Assembly (NCBI GenBank): GCA_017347445.1
Contig: AP021856.1
Coordinates: forward strand, 3,418,613 to 3,482,612
DNA: 64,000 bases
Source of the DNA: Candidatus Brocadia pituitae
Lineage (GTDB): Bacteria > Planctomycetota > Brocadiia > Brocadiales > Brocadiaceae
Direction of reading: 5' to 3'
The translations under genes and the position numbers were made by a program. Positions 25,189 through 33,391 of the stretch are shown in pieces. Under the pieces are notes generated by a model. That model was not told the origin of the DNA, searched no databases, and saw only the letters and a program-made list of their open reading frames with translations. The stretch's first letter is position 1. Every line of letters starts with the position of its first letter.

Positions 25189-26535
25189 ATGACAAAACCA
25201 AGGATATTATTAATCGATGACGATAAAACGGCCCTTGACGGATTGGTGAAGATTTTGTCGCATGACGGATATTCTGTCTCCGGAGCCTTGTCCGGTTATG
25301 AGGCATTAAATCTCCTCTCCAGGAAATCCTTTGATATCATTGTGACGGACATGAAGCTTCCCGGCATGGGAGGGTTGTCGCTGATTCACGAAGTACGGAA
25401 AAAGGAAGAGCCGGTGGCAATTGTGGTTATCACTGCCTATAGCTCGGTCAAAACAGCCGTTGAGGCGATAAAATGCGGGGCGGACGATTATCTGACGAAA
25501 CCCGTAAACGTTGAGGAACTGGAACTAGTATTGGAAAAGCTGTGGGAAAGACAGCAGTTGATTGTCCAGAACCGTCTGTTAAAGGAAAAACTAAAGGACA
25601 AGTATAAATCTTCAGAATTGGTAGGAAGTACCCCTCAGATGCATCAGATATTTAACATGATAGAAGACGTTGCCCCCAGCACGGCATCCATTCTGATCTT
25701 AGGGGAAACGGGGACAGGAAAAGAACTCGTGGCTAATGCCATTCACTACCAAAGCGATAGGGCATGCATGCCCTTTATTGCCCTGCATTGTGCCGCATTG
25801 TCGGAAGGCGTGCTGGAAAGCGAACTCTTTGGCCACGAAAAAGGGGCATTCACCGGAGCTGTTCAATCGAGAAAGGGTCGATTTGAATTGGCCGACGGCG
25901 GTACGCTTTTTCTGGACGAAGTGGGCGAGATGAGTTTAAAGGTGCAGGTGAAATTGCTCCGGGTTTTGGAAAAAGGTGAGTTTGAGCGCGTCGGCGGAGA
26001 AAAAACGATAAAGGTGGATGTGCGACTGATCGCTGCAACCAACCGGGACCTGGAAAAGGAAGTTTCCGAGGGGAGGTTCCGCGAAGATTTGTTTTATCGC
26101 TTAAATGTCATAACCGTCCCTTTGCCGCCGTTGCGGGAAAGGCGGGAAGACGTGCCCCTGCTTTCCAATTTTTTCGTCATTAAATATGCAAAAAAGTATA
26201 AGAAGGAGATTGAGGGGTTTGCCCCGGAGTCAATGGAAGCGCTCTGCTCATATCACTGGCCGGGGAATGTAAGGGAACTGGAAAACATCATTGAAAGATC
26301 TGTCGTTCTTTGCAAAAAGAGCATGATCACGATTGACCACCTGCCTAAAAACATGGTCACCAACAAGGAGGATATATCCGCAATCAAAATCCCCCTGGGC
26401 ACTTCGTTAAAAGAAGCCGAAAAGGAAATTATCCAGAAGACACTGCAAATGGCACAGGGGAGCAAAAAAGAAGCCGCAAAAATATTGGGTATCTCAAGCA
26501 GAAAAATTGAATATAAAGTAAAAGAATGGGGTTAG
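25189..26535 (+). CDS. NtrC-family sigma-54-dependent response regulator
   Basis: 448 residues. Receiver domain (1-120): acidic pocket IDDDK, phospho-acceptor Asp in [13 protein letters not shown], Lys in YLTKPVN. AAA+ domain (about 143-370): Walker [11 protein letters not shown], sigma-54 contact loop GAFTGA, Walker [12 protein letters not shown], arginine fingers in [12 protein letters not shown] Fis-type HTH at the C-terminus ends [20 protein letters not shown]. It activates sigma-54 promoters when phosphorylated. No kinase is adjacent; the soluble kinase at 3.7 kb is a candidate. Its receiver is duplicated at 27957. Confidence 0.97.
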   Translation: MTKPRILLIDDDKTALDGLVKILSHDGYSVSGALSGYEALNLLSRKSFDIIVTDMKLPGMGGLSLIHEVRKKEEPVAIVVITAYSSVKTAVEAIKCGADDYLTKPVNVEELELVLEKLWERQQLIVQNRLLKEKLKDKYKSSELVGSTPQMHQIFNMIEDVAPSTASILILGETGTGKELVANAIHYQSDRACMPFIALHCAALSEGVLESELFGHEKGAFTGAVQSRKGRFELADGGTLFLDEVGEMSLKVQVKLLRVLEKGEFERVGGEKTIKVDVRLIAATNRDLEKEVSEGRFREDLFYRLNVITVPLPPLRERREDVPLLSNFFVIKYAKKYKKEIEGFAPESMEALCSYHWPGNVRELENIIERSVVLCKKSMITIDHLPKNMVTNKEDISAIKIPLGTSLKEAEKEIIQKTLQMAQGSKKEAAKILGISSRKIEYKVKEWG

Positions 26536-26956
26536 AAGCGAAATTTTTTCATGCATCTTATTTCTGCATACCCGGTTTCCCGCAAAAATTTCACTCGCCG
26601 CAAATTTTTTATTAAATAGTTTCTTTCAATTCACCACTCAGGCCAAAACCGTATTAGCCGCAACAGCAGTTCAATACTATAGTTACAATATTTATACAAC
26701 CAAATTCTTAAGTTGGCATCTCTTTTGTTACTATGCTAAGCGTTATGAATATCGTAGCCACAGATGTTGCGCATTGCAGTTTTTTTATTGGTTTTTTTGA
26801 AAAGCAGAAAATTGCTGTTTTCATTGGAGGGGGGTGTATCAGGCGGTAAGTGTTCTTTTTGCATTAAGACAGCACCGTGTTGGTAAATTGTGAGTAGAGG
26901 CAAACTTAATAATCTTAATAGTATCTTTTTTAGATTTTCAAGGAGGATAAAAGAGC
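26536..26956. other. Upstream region of the protoglobin gene
   Basis: 421 bases without a gene. It is AT-rich, with a weak sigma-54-like site at 26714 and an AAGGAGGA ribosome-binding site at 26940-26947. I see no convincing hairpin terminator for the NtrC gene; GCAAAAATTTCACTCGCCGC followed by AAATTTTTT at 26581-26610 is the nearest thing. Confidence 0.4.
26714..26729 (+). promoter_or_regulatory. Weak sigma-54 (-24/-12) promoter candidate
   Basis: TGGCATCTCTTTTGTT matches the -24 element TGGCAY and the spacing to a TTG at -12, but the invariant GC of -12 reads GT. It lies 228 bases before the protoglobin start, with an NtrC-family gene directly upstream. Suggestive only. Confidence 0.25.
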
Positions 26957-27610
26957 ATGTCAATTATGTCAAACGCTTACATGAAAATGTTTCCGATGGA
27001 AGCGGAGAAGAAGGTCTCGGCTGGTAAGCGCAATCCCGTTTTGGAGGTCCCTGAATTCAGTAAGGCGTGGAATCTATACCGGGATACGAGTTTAGATATC
27101 GTGAAACGTTACGAATACATGGCCCAGTGCGTTGGCTTTACTGATAAGGACACGGCGGCTATTAAGGAATCAAAGGATATTATAGCAGCAAATCTGAAGG
27201 CAATTCTTGATCACATCTATTATGACAAGCTCATAAACGACCCGTGGCTTTCAAGGTGGTTCAGGGACGACAGCGGCAAAATAGCCAAGGAATATGTTGA
27301 CATTAGAAGAGCAAGACAGCAAAGGTTTCTGCTCAAGATCCTGGAGTGTAAATGGGATGAAGAATTTTGGAATTTCGTACGTTGGGTAGGAGCGGTACAT
27401 GTGCCCATCTTTGGTTTTGAAGACCTGTATATACCGATAAGGCTGAACCTCGGACTTTGGGGTTATATACATCAGTATCTGTTTAATCTTTTTGCACAGG
27501 AATTAAAAAATGATCCGGAAAAACTTCGCAGGATAACGACCGCATGGACAAAGCTTTTCTGGATAATTATCGACATTTATCACATCGACTATTTTGGTAT
27601 CTGGATGTAA
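26957..27610 (+). CDS. Single-domain protoglobin (globin-coupled-sensor family)
   Basis: 217 residues with no output domain. The helical region from LYRDTSLDIVKRYEYMAQ onward ends with FVRWVGAVHVPIFGFEDLYI. The His in VGAVHVP is the expected proximal haem ligand, and the following PIRLNLGLWGYIHQYLF matches the protoglobin H-helix region. Protoglobins bind O2, CO and NO in a distorted haem. The start is the ATG at 26957, preceded by AAGGAGGA at nine bases. Location between NtrC-type regulators and copper oxidase genes suggests gas sensing or detoxification; this is inference. Confidence 0.88.
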   Translation: MSIMSNAYMKMFPMEAEKKVSAGKRNPVLEVPEFSKAWNLYRDTSLDIVKRYEYMAQCVGFTDKDTAAIKESKDIIAANLKAILDHIYYDKLINDPWLSRWFRDDSGKIAKEYVDIRRARQQRFLLKILECKWDEEFWNFVRWVGAVHVPIFGFEDLYIPIRLNLGLWGYIHQYLFNLFAQELKNDPEKLRRITTAWTKLFWIIIDIYHIDYFGIWM

Positions 27611-27714
27611 TATTGTAACATCGTATTGGAAAGAAGTGTTTACGTAAGCGGATGTTTTCCCTCTGTGTTTACTTTGGTTACACAGGGGGGAGGCATCTGG
27701 GGAGAAAGCAAAAA

Positions 27715-27915
27715 ATGAAAAAATCCGTTGTTTGGTTTGAAGAAAGCTGTATTAAGTGCGCTATGTGTGCTGAGGAGGTTCCTGAAGTTATCGTTTTTGA
27801 AGCAACGACCGGGCCACAGCTAAAGGAAGGTGTTGATATTGTCCCTCATAGTGAAAAGATAAAACGGGCTGCCCAGTTTTGTCCGAAAGACAGCATAAAA
27901 CATCATCTGCAATAA
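27715..27915 (+). CDS. Small single-cluster ferredoxin
   Basis: 66 residues. The start ATG at 27715 follows GGGGAG; an upstream in-frame ATG would add an unrelated 21-residue tail. Cysteines are arranged CIKCAMC near residues 11-17, with a fourth in FCPKD near residue 53. This is the CX2CX2C...C pattern of one-cluster ferredoxins (Fer4_13-like). It probably carries a 4Fe-4S cluster and donates electrons to a neighbour. It lies 104 bases after the protoglobin gene and is probably co-transcribed. Confidence 0.88.
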   Translation: MKKSVVWFEESCIKCAMCAEEVPEVIVFEATTGPQLKEGVDIVPHSEKIKRAAQFCPKDSIKHHLQ

Positions 27916-27956
27916 ATGAAATATTTATAAAAGTCTTTTATTATCTATATTATCTT

Positions 27957-28454
27957 ATGACAAAGCCCCGGTTGCTGCTGGTAGATGACGATAAAAACAC
28001 CCTCGATGGATTAATAAAGATATTGAGTCGCGACGGTTTTCCTGTTTCTGGAGTCCTCTCGGTTTATGATGCTTTAAATCTCGTCTCCAGGGAAAATTTT
28101 GATATCGTCTTAACGGATATGAAAATGCCGGGCATGGGTGGATTGTCATTGATCCAGGAAGTAAGAAAAAGGAAACTGCCGGTAGCAATTGTGGTAATTA
28201 CCGCATATAGTTCTGAAAAGACTGCCGCAGAGGCAGCAAAATGTGGGGCAGATTATTATCTTAAAAAACCGGTAAATATCAAAGAGTTGGAATTCGTTAT
28301 TGGAAAGCTATGGGAAAAACAACAGTTAATTACACAGAATCCTTTGGCAAAAGAACAATTGAATGAAAGGCACAATTTATCCGTGTTACTTAGCAGAAAG
28401 GTAATCAGGCAATCTGATAAAGGGGAGGGGCAAGGCATGAACAAATTCGGATAA
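27957..28454 (+). CDS. Truncated response regulator, receiver-only paralogue of the NtrC gene at 25189
   Basis: 165 residues from the ATG at 27957; the frame is open 26 codons further upstream, without a start signal. The receiver nearly duplicates that of 25189: MTKPRLLLVDDDKNTLDGL versus [29 protein letters not shown], and Lys in YYLKKPVN. The linker matches through LWEKQQLITQN, then the sequence drifts (NLSVLLSRKVIRQSDKGEGQ) and stops where the AAA+ domain should begin. Phosphorylation residues are kept, so it could compete for a kinase or act as a phosphate sink. It arose by local duplication and truncation. Confidence 0.9.
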   Translation: MTKPRLLLVDDDKNTLDGLIKILSRDGFPVSGVLSVYDALNLVSRENFDIVLTDMKMPGMGGLSLIQEVRKRKLPVAIVVITAYSSEKTAAEAAKCGADYYLKKPVNIKELEFVIGKLWEKQQLITQNPLAKEQLNERHNLSVLLSRKVIRQSDKGEGQGMNKFG

Positions 28455-28523
28455 TTCAGGGGTTGGTAGATTCTTAAAAGGGTGAGATTATAAAGTATTT
28501 CAATATTTTTCAGAAAGGGAAAG

Positions 28524-29813
28524 ATGATGAAAAGGTTAAAAAAATTACTGGGATGTACTATTGTCGCTGCATTGACGGGGATTGCGACAACTCTCTGCGT
28601 CCCGGCTGTTTTTGCGGAAGAGGCAAAAAAAGCAGAAGACTGGAATCTGTCTCACGAGGATCTTGAAGAGCAGGCGTTAATTGATGTTACCAATGGCGAT
28701 GTGCTCGGTGTACGCGCGAAAGACGGCGCATGGGAGTTTCATCTTTACACGACCGATGGATATATAGAGATGACCAACGGCGAATTGGTCTGGGTCTTTG
28801 GTTATACCCATGCCAAGGACAGCTTTGAAAATGTGGGGGAAATAAAAACAAAGGAAGAAGCTGAACGATTGCTTGAGCCCGTTAAGGTGCCTTCAGACCC
28901 GCTTCACCTCTTTGTTGGAGAAAAGGCGCGCATCGTCCTCCATAATACGGGGATGCATCATGCCGCTGAACATTCGGGAATTAATCACGTGGCGCACACG
29001 ATTCATTTCCATGGTCTGGATTTAGCGCCCGCGGTTGATGGCGTACCTTCTTTGCCCGTAGACCCCGTATTGGAACATAAATCTTTTACTTACGAAATAA
29101 CTCCGCAACATGAAGGTTCGTTCATGGGACATTGCCATGTGGACAGCTTCAATCATATTTTGGCAGGCATGTACTTTCCCATCATTATTCATCAGGACAG
29201 GACGAAGACTGCTTATGGGTATAAATATGATCGGGACTATACCTTGTTTGTCAGTGAATTATCCTCCACAGCAAATGAGCAATTGCAAGAATCAGGGGTT
29301 GTTCACGGGATACAAGACTGGAAGGCAGATTATTTCCTGATTAATGGAAGAACGTATACCGACAACCTCTTTCATCCACGTTCCGTGGTAAATGATCCAC
29401 GTTCGAGGATTGTGGCATATGAGGATGAAACGGTTTTGATACGTTTTATGGCAATTGGCGCCGACCATGTCTTTGCATTCCATCCGCATGGTTATCACAT
29501 GGAAGTAATCGCATTGGATGGAAGAAAATTAAAGAGCACCTATGAAAAAGATACCCTGTGCATTGCCAGTGGTGAAAGGACTGACGTCCTGGTTAGGATT
29601 CCTCGTTTTGCCAGCCAAAGAAAGTGCTTGTCGTGCAACCTTGGTGCAGGGGTAACGATCATGCACGATCATAATCTCCGTGGCATGGTCTCAACCGGCA
29701 AATATCCGATGGGCGCTTTGACGATCTTCGATGTAAGAGCGAAGGTGAAGGCAGCAAAACCGGATGAACCTCTTGTAAAAGAGGGTAAACCATATAATCC
29801 ATTAGAGCATTAA
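28524..29813 (+). CDS. Secreted multicopper oxidase (two cupredoxin domains)
   Basis: 429 residues with a signal peptide (1-31, cleavage after VFA). Copper motifs are HTIHFHGLD (His158/161/163), then HCHVDSFNHILAGM (His203, Cys204, His205, His211, Met216), the classic type 1/type 3 block. The second domain has FHPHGYHMEVIALDG (His320/322/325) and MHDHNLRGM (His381/383, Met388). The size fits two-domain laccases or NirK-like oxidases acting as trimers in the periplasm; the substrate is not clear. It has GGGAAAG upstream of tandem ATG codons and a strong terminator after it. Confidence 0.92.
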   Translation: MMKRLKKLLGCTIVAALTGIATTLCVPAVFAEEAKKAEDWNLSHEDLEEQALIDVTNGDVLGVRAKDGAWEFHLYTTDGYIEMTNGELVWVFGYTHAKDSFENVGEIKTKEEAERLLEPVKVPSDPLHLFVGEKARIVLHNTGMHHAAEHSGINHVAHTIHFHGLDLAPAVDGVPSLPVDPVLEHKSFTYEITPQHEGSFMGHCHVDSFNHILAGMYFPIIIHQDRTKTAYGYKYDRDYTLFVSELSSTANEQLQESGVVHGIQDWKADYFLINGRTYTDNLFHPRSVVNDPRSRIVAYEDETVLIRFMAIGADHVFAFHPHGYHMEVIALDGRKLKSTYEKDTLCIASGERTDVLVRIPRFASQRKCLSCNLGAGVTIMHDHNLRGMVSTGKYPMGALTIFDVRAKVKAAKPDEPLVKEGKPYNPLEH

Positions 29814-29838
29814 TTGTATCTCTGTAAAATTTCGTGCA

Positions 29839-29879
29839 ACCTCCCGTAGGGATCAACCTCTACGGGAGGTATTTTTATT
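29839..29879 (+). terminator. Rho-independent terminator after the multicopper oxidase
   Basis: A perfect 10-base stem, CCTCCCGTAG / CTACGGGAGG, around a 10-base loop, followed by ATTTTTATT. Confidence 0.93.
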
Positions 29880-30368
29880 CCTCTATTCAGCCAATAATTT
29901 CAAACCAGAGTTGACAAAACACTCCCAATAGTTCATATATACCCATAAGAAGCAAGAGATTAACAAAGAGGCGGTAATCTATGCAAAAAATAAAACCAAA
30001 GGTTCGAAAAAGACGCGTGAAATTTTCTATTTATATTAAATAATTTTTCTCTATAGTGTATGCGACAAAGACTTAATCGCATTTTAATAAAGAAGAACAA
30101 AGAAAAATATCCGTACTTAATTAATTGGAGTTAACGCATGAATCCATACCTGTTCACGCAGGACTTACCTGTATTCTATCATGGCAGATACCCCAGACTT
30201 CCCACACCTATTGGATGGCAAATCCATGTCTAAGGCATGGAGCGAAAACATGGGGTTTGTTCTTTTTTTTCAACGAATCTGGAGGTGGTGACTACTGCGA
30301 TTGACAGTATATTCTTACCTTATTTTATTTCATTAACTATTACATTAACGAATCGAGAGGAAATTCAT
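29880..30368. other. Leader region of the cupredoxin-propeller gene
   Basis: 489 bases without a convincing gene. A promoter could lie in the AT-rich part around 29911-29990 (TTGACA at 29914-29919). A terminator-like hairpin at 30219-30270 lies 99 bases before the start codon. I do not recognise a riboswitch. Confidence 0.35.
30219..30270 (+). promoter_or_regulatory. Possible attenuator or terminator hairpin
   Basis: CAAATCCATG pairs imperfectly with CATGGGGTTTG across a loop and is followed by TTCTTTTTTTT. The hairpin plus U-run inside a long leader suggests transcription attenuation or the end of a small RNA. The stem contains a mismatch or bulge. Confidence 0.4.
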
Positions 30369-32216
30369 ATGAAAAAAATATCGAAATTATTTTTAATAGC
30401 TTTTTTATTCTGTTGTTTGACGAGAATGGTGCATGCAACATCGTCAGATACCATGTCACTTACGGACGAACCTGGCAACTGGTTTAAAAGTAACAACACA
30501 GGCACTTCTCTATCGGTGATCAACGCTGGTCAGGAGGTTAACTTCAAGATCAGTAACTGTTGCACCAATACGCGACATACAGTCACACTCCTGATCAAGC
30601 CTGAGGGGTCGAACCTAACCTTGGATCAGGACCATTCGATAACGGGAACGCTTTCCGCCACTTTTGATGTACCGGGTGTTTATGTGTTTGTTTGCAAAGT
30701 CCATCCCTATATGACTGGTGTGGTAGCCGTGAAAGATGCTGATGGAAATATCCCGGATGTTACGACTGGTTCGTTACCCTTTATTAGTTATTTAGGGATA
30801 ACTTCACTTCCAGCCGATACCGTTCTCGCTGTCCTCCGCACTGTCGCTTCTACTGACGCAGAAAAGGCAGCCAAATGGGATATTCGCACATCAGCCGATC
30901 AGGTAATTCCAAAGGTTCCTGGTGTAGGCGAAATCTGGATTGATACTCAATTTGAACACGTGAATAAACAAACCGACAAAAGAGGTACGCTAAAGCCTGG
31001 CACTATCACCATAGTAGATGCAGAAACTTTCACCGTAGAGCGAGAGATTAACGGTCTTGGTGCGAAAGGGATGTGGAATAATCCTCATAATATGTGGGCA
31101 GATTTTACTCTGGATACGATATACAATACGAACTGGTTTGGAGAGTGGATTAATAAGATTGACCGGCAATCGGGCAGGATTATACAGAGTATTACCGTAG
31201 GTGAGGCACCTACCCATATCGTTACCATTCCCACCCTTGGTTCATCTGAAAGGGGCGTATTAACCATACCTCTGAGTGCTGAAAATAATTTTGTTAAGGT
31301 AGAGGATGGATCTGATGGTTTAAAGGTTATTGACTCAAAACCTACAGGTGATGGACGTAATCATCCTCACGGCCACTGGCTGAATTGTGGCCGGGGAGAC
31401 CGGATGGTTGTCCCTAATGTATTCAAAGGTGTAGGGGTCGCGGGATCCGTCAGTATTTTAGATTCCCTTACCGGTGATGTTCTCAAGGAATTTGACCATG
31501 ATTCCAATGATCCTCTGAGAAGTGTGTTGCTGATGCCGATTGCTGCCGGAGAATGTCATGTTAACGGAGTAAGCAAGGCGTATGTTGCTAATGCGGTCTC
31601 TGGTTATATAACGGTTATCGACGTTGATGGGATGCAAATCAGGAAGAATATTCCTGTAACGGTAACTCCAGACGGACAGACAGGAAAAGATCTTCTCAAC
31701 ACCTTACAGGTGCCGATTCAAACGCCGGTAAGTCCTGATGGAAAGTTTGTGGCTGCGGCCATCTTATCGCTCACTGCCGTGCCGAATGCGAAGACCAATT
31801 CAACAGACTACGTTGTAATCATTGATGCCCTTACCGATGAAGTAGTGGCATATGTACCAACGCCGGGAGGAACGCATGGAATAAATTGGGGCGCCAAGTT
31901 GGGGGGAGGATATTATGCCTATGTAAGCAGCCAATTTGCCAATGTTCTTGCGGTAATAGATATCGATCCAAATGGAGACGGGAAGGGGTCTGATGCGGCA
32001 GTGGTAGGCACAATTCTCCTGGCCAACGGAAGTAACGGTGCAGGGGTGACGGATGGAACAGGCGGGCAAGGGATTAAGCCGCTTCCCATGGTACATGATG
32101 GTTGGATCCAACCGACCGTAGAGTTAGCTGGCACTGGTATCCTCTCTGCTGAAGTAGAGGACTGGATTATTCAACTTACACCAGAACAGAAAGATCCTGA
32201 AGGTCACGAACAGTAA
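30369..32216 (+). CDS. Secreted cupredoxin/beta-propeller fusion protein
   Basis: 615 residues. The start is the ATG at 30369 behind GAGAGGA; upstream codons are not credible. A signal peptide (1-23) is followed by a cupredoxin domain (about 25-122) with a complete type 1 copper set: His70 in NTRHTV, then Cys109, His112 and Met115 in VFVCKVHPYMTG (amicyanin-like CX2HX2M). Residues 185-600 form a beta-propeller of YVTN/surface-repeat type (TITIVDAETF, VSILDSLTG, ITVIDVDGM, VVIIDALTD). Histidines recur in blade-entry loops: His240, 283, 332/334/336, 397, 503, 576. Nitrous oxide reductase has the same two folds in the opposite order, with a histidine-ring copper site. The gene has its own terminator. 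Function unknown; periplasmic electron transfer or copper enzyme is inference. Confidence 0.88.
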   Translation: MKKISKLFLIAFLFCCLTRMVHATSSDTMSLTDEPGNWFKSNNTGTSLSVINAGQEVNFKISNCCTNTRHTVTLLIKPEGSNLTLDQDHSITGTLSATFDVPGVYVFVCKVHPYMTGVVAVKDADGNIPDVTTGSLPFISYLGITSLPADTVLAVLRTVASTDAEKAAKWDIRTSADQVIPKVPGVGEIWIDTQFEHVNKQTDKRGTLKPGTITIVDAETFTVEREINGLGAKGMWNNPHNMWADFTLDTIYNTNWFGEWINKIDRQSGRIIQSITVGEAPTHIVTIPTLGSSERGVLTIPLSAENNFVKVEDGSDGLKVIDSKPTGDGRNHPHGHWLNCGRGDRMVVPNVFKGVGVAGSVSILDSLTGDVLKEFDHDSNDPLRSVLLMPIAAGECHVNGVSKAYVANAVSGYITVIDVDGMQIRKNIPVTVTPDGQTGKDLLNTLQVPIQTPVSPDGKFVAAAILSLTAVPNAKTNSTDYVVIIDALTDEVVAYVPTPGGTHGINWGAKLGGGYYAYVSSQFANVLAVIDIDPNGDGKGSDAAVVGTILLANGSNGAGVTDGTGGQGIKPLPMVHDGWIQPTVELAGTGILSAEVEDWIIQLTPEQKDPEGHEQ

Positions 32217-32238
32217 ATACCAGCACAATTGAGAACCC

Positions 32239-32278
32239 CTGGGCGGACAGCTTTTTGCATGTCCGCCCAGATTTTTAT
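32239..32278 (+). terminator. Rho-independent terminator after the cupredoxin-propeller gene
   Basis: An 11-base perfect stem, CTGGGCGGACA / TGTCCGCCCAG, followed by ATTTTTATGA. Confidence 0.93.
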
Positions 32279-32439
32279 GAATATTATGGAGTAGTACCGT
32301 TAGAAAAAGTATTGAAAAAGAGTCTAAAAATTATAATAGCCTTTTCAGGCAGTCACGCTACTTTCTACCATATTTCCACTTCTCCTGTGCTTACAAAAAA
32401 CAACCTTTCAGAACGGTAAACGTATCAAGGCGAAGTGCT

Positions 32440-33198
32440 TTATTTCCGAAGAAGCGGAACAAACCGAACAGGAATAATAGACTCTTTTACGACCTTTGAG
32501 GATACATCCTTGGTTATCAGCATGAGCTCCTGTACTGCATAGACACCACCCACGGGAATAACCATGCGGCCACCGGGTTTCAGCTGATCAATCAGGGGCT
32601 GCGGAATATGCTCGGCGGCTGCAGTAACGATAACGGCATTAAAAGGGGCATGCTCAGGCCATCCTTTGTAACCGTCACCAATCATGACTTCTACATTGCC
32701 GTACCCCAGGGTTTTTAACCGATTCCTGGCTTCTTTTCCCAGATCTTCCACAAGCTCGATCGTGTAGACCTGTTTTACCAGTCTGGCAAGGATCGCGGCC
32801 TGATATCCCGAACCAGTCCCCACTTCTAATACAACATCATCACTTTCTGGCTTTAATAATTCCGTCATAAAGGCAACAATATATGGCTGGGAAATGGTCT
32901 GGCCAAAACCGATAGGAACCGGTTGATCGTAATAACTGGAAAAACGAACTTCTTCAGGAATGAATAGGTGACGGGGCACGGATTCCATGGCTTCCAGCAC
33001 CCGTTTGTCCTTTATGTCCCGGTACGCAATCTGTTCTTCCACCATGCGTTTTCGCTGGCGTGTAAAGGCGTCTTCATCCACGAAGGAGTCTCTGCCGCTC
33101 ATGGCTAAAACCTTATTTTTGTTGTATATCAATAGGGTGGCACAAGAGATTACAACAACCAAACACGAGATAATAAATACTACCATGCTTATCTTCAT
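32440..33198 (-). CDS. pcm: Protein-L-isoaspartate O-methyltransferase, membrane- or lipid-anchored
   Basis: 252 residues from the ATG at 33198, which has AGAGGA at nine bases; the frame is open further upstream without such a signal. The N-terminus (MKISMVVFIISCLVVVISC) is a membrane segment with a lipobox-like VISC, so the enzyme is probably exported and anchored, unlike the cytoplasmic E. coli form. The enzyme core has the PCMT hallmark GFGQTISQPYIVAFMTELL and SAM motif VLEVGTGSGYQAAIL. It repairs isoaspartyl damage in proteins. Confidence 0.93.
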   Translation of the reverse strand: MKISMVVFIISCLVVVISCATLLIYNKNKVLAMSGRDSFVDEDAFTRQRKRMVEEQIAYRDIKDKRVLEAMESVPRHLFIPEEVRFSSYYDQPVPIGFGQTISQPYIVAFMTELLKPESDDVVLEVGTGSGYQAAILARLVKQVYTIELVEDLGKEARNRLKTLGYGNVEVMIGDGYKGWPEHAPFNAVIVTAAAEHIPQPLIDQLKPGGRMVIPVGGVYAVQELMLITKDVSSKVVKESIIPVRFVPLLRK

Positions 33199-33260
33199 CG
33201 GATTTATTCCTCTGAAAGAATCCTGGCCCGAAAGAGACAGAATACGTAGTGCGGGTGTGT

Positions 33261-33290
33261 CCCCCCGCTGGCGGGGATTAGGCGATGGAT
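33261..33290. repeat. Dispersed palindromic repeat with CCCCCGCTGGCGGGG core
   Basis: A hairpin CCCCCGC / GCGGGG followed by ATTAGGCGATGGA. A related copy at 38939-38963 reads ACCCGCTAGCGGGGGTTGGG followed by GGTGGA. Confidence 0.6.
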
Positions 33291-33391
33291 TTCCCACAAA
33301 AATGCCGACCACAAGGGATAGGTGCTACAATTTTTTGTCAAAATATTTTTTGTAAGATATTCCTTTATGCTGATTTTCCAACAGGAATGGT

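Noticed and set aside
30120-30290. Riboswitch (cobalamin, c-di-GMP or fluoride) in the leader of the cupredoxin-propeller gene
   Set aside because: None of the conserved core sequences could be matched by eye; only a terminator-like hairpin is supportable.
30369-32216. Calling the cupredoxin-propeller protein a nitrous oxide reductase (nosZ)
   Set aside because: Domain order is reversed, the CuA six-residue motif (two Cys) is missing, and no nos accessory genes are nearby.
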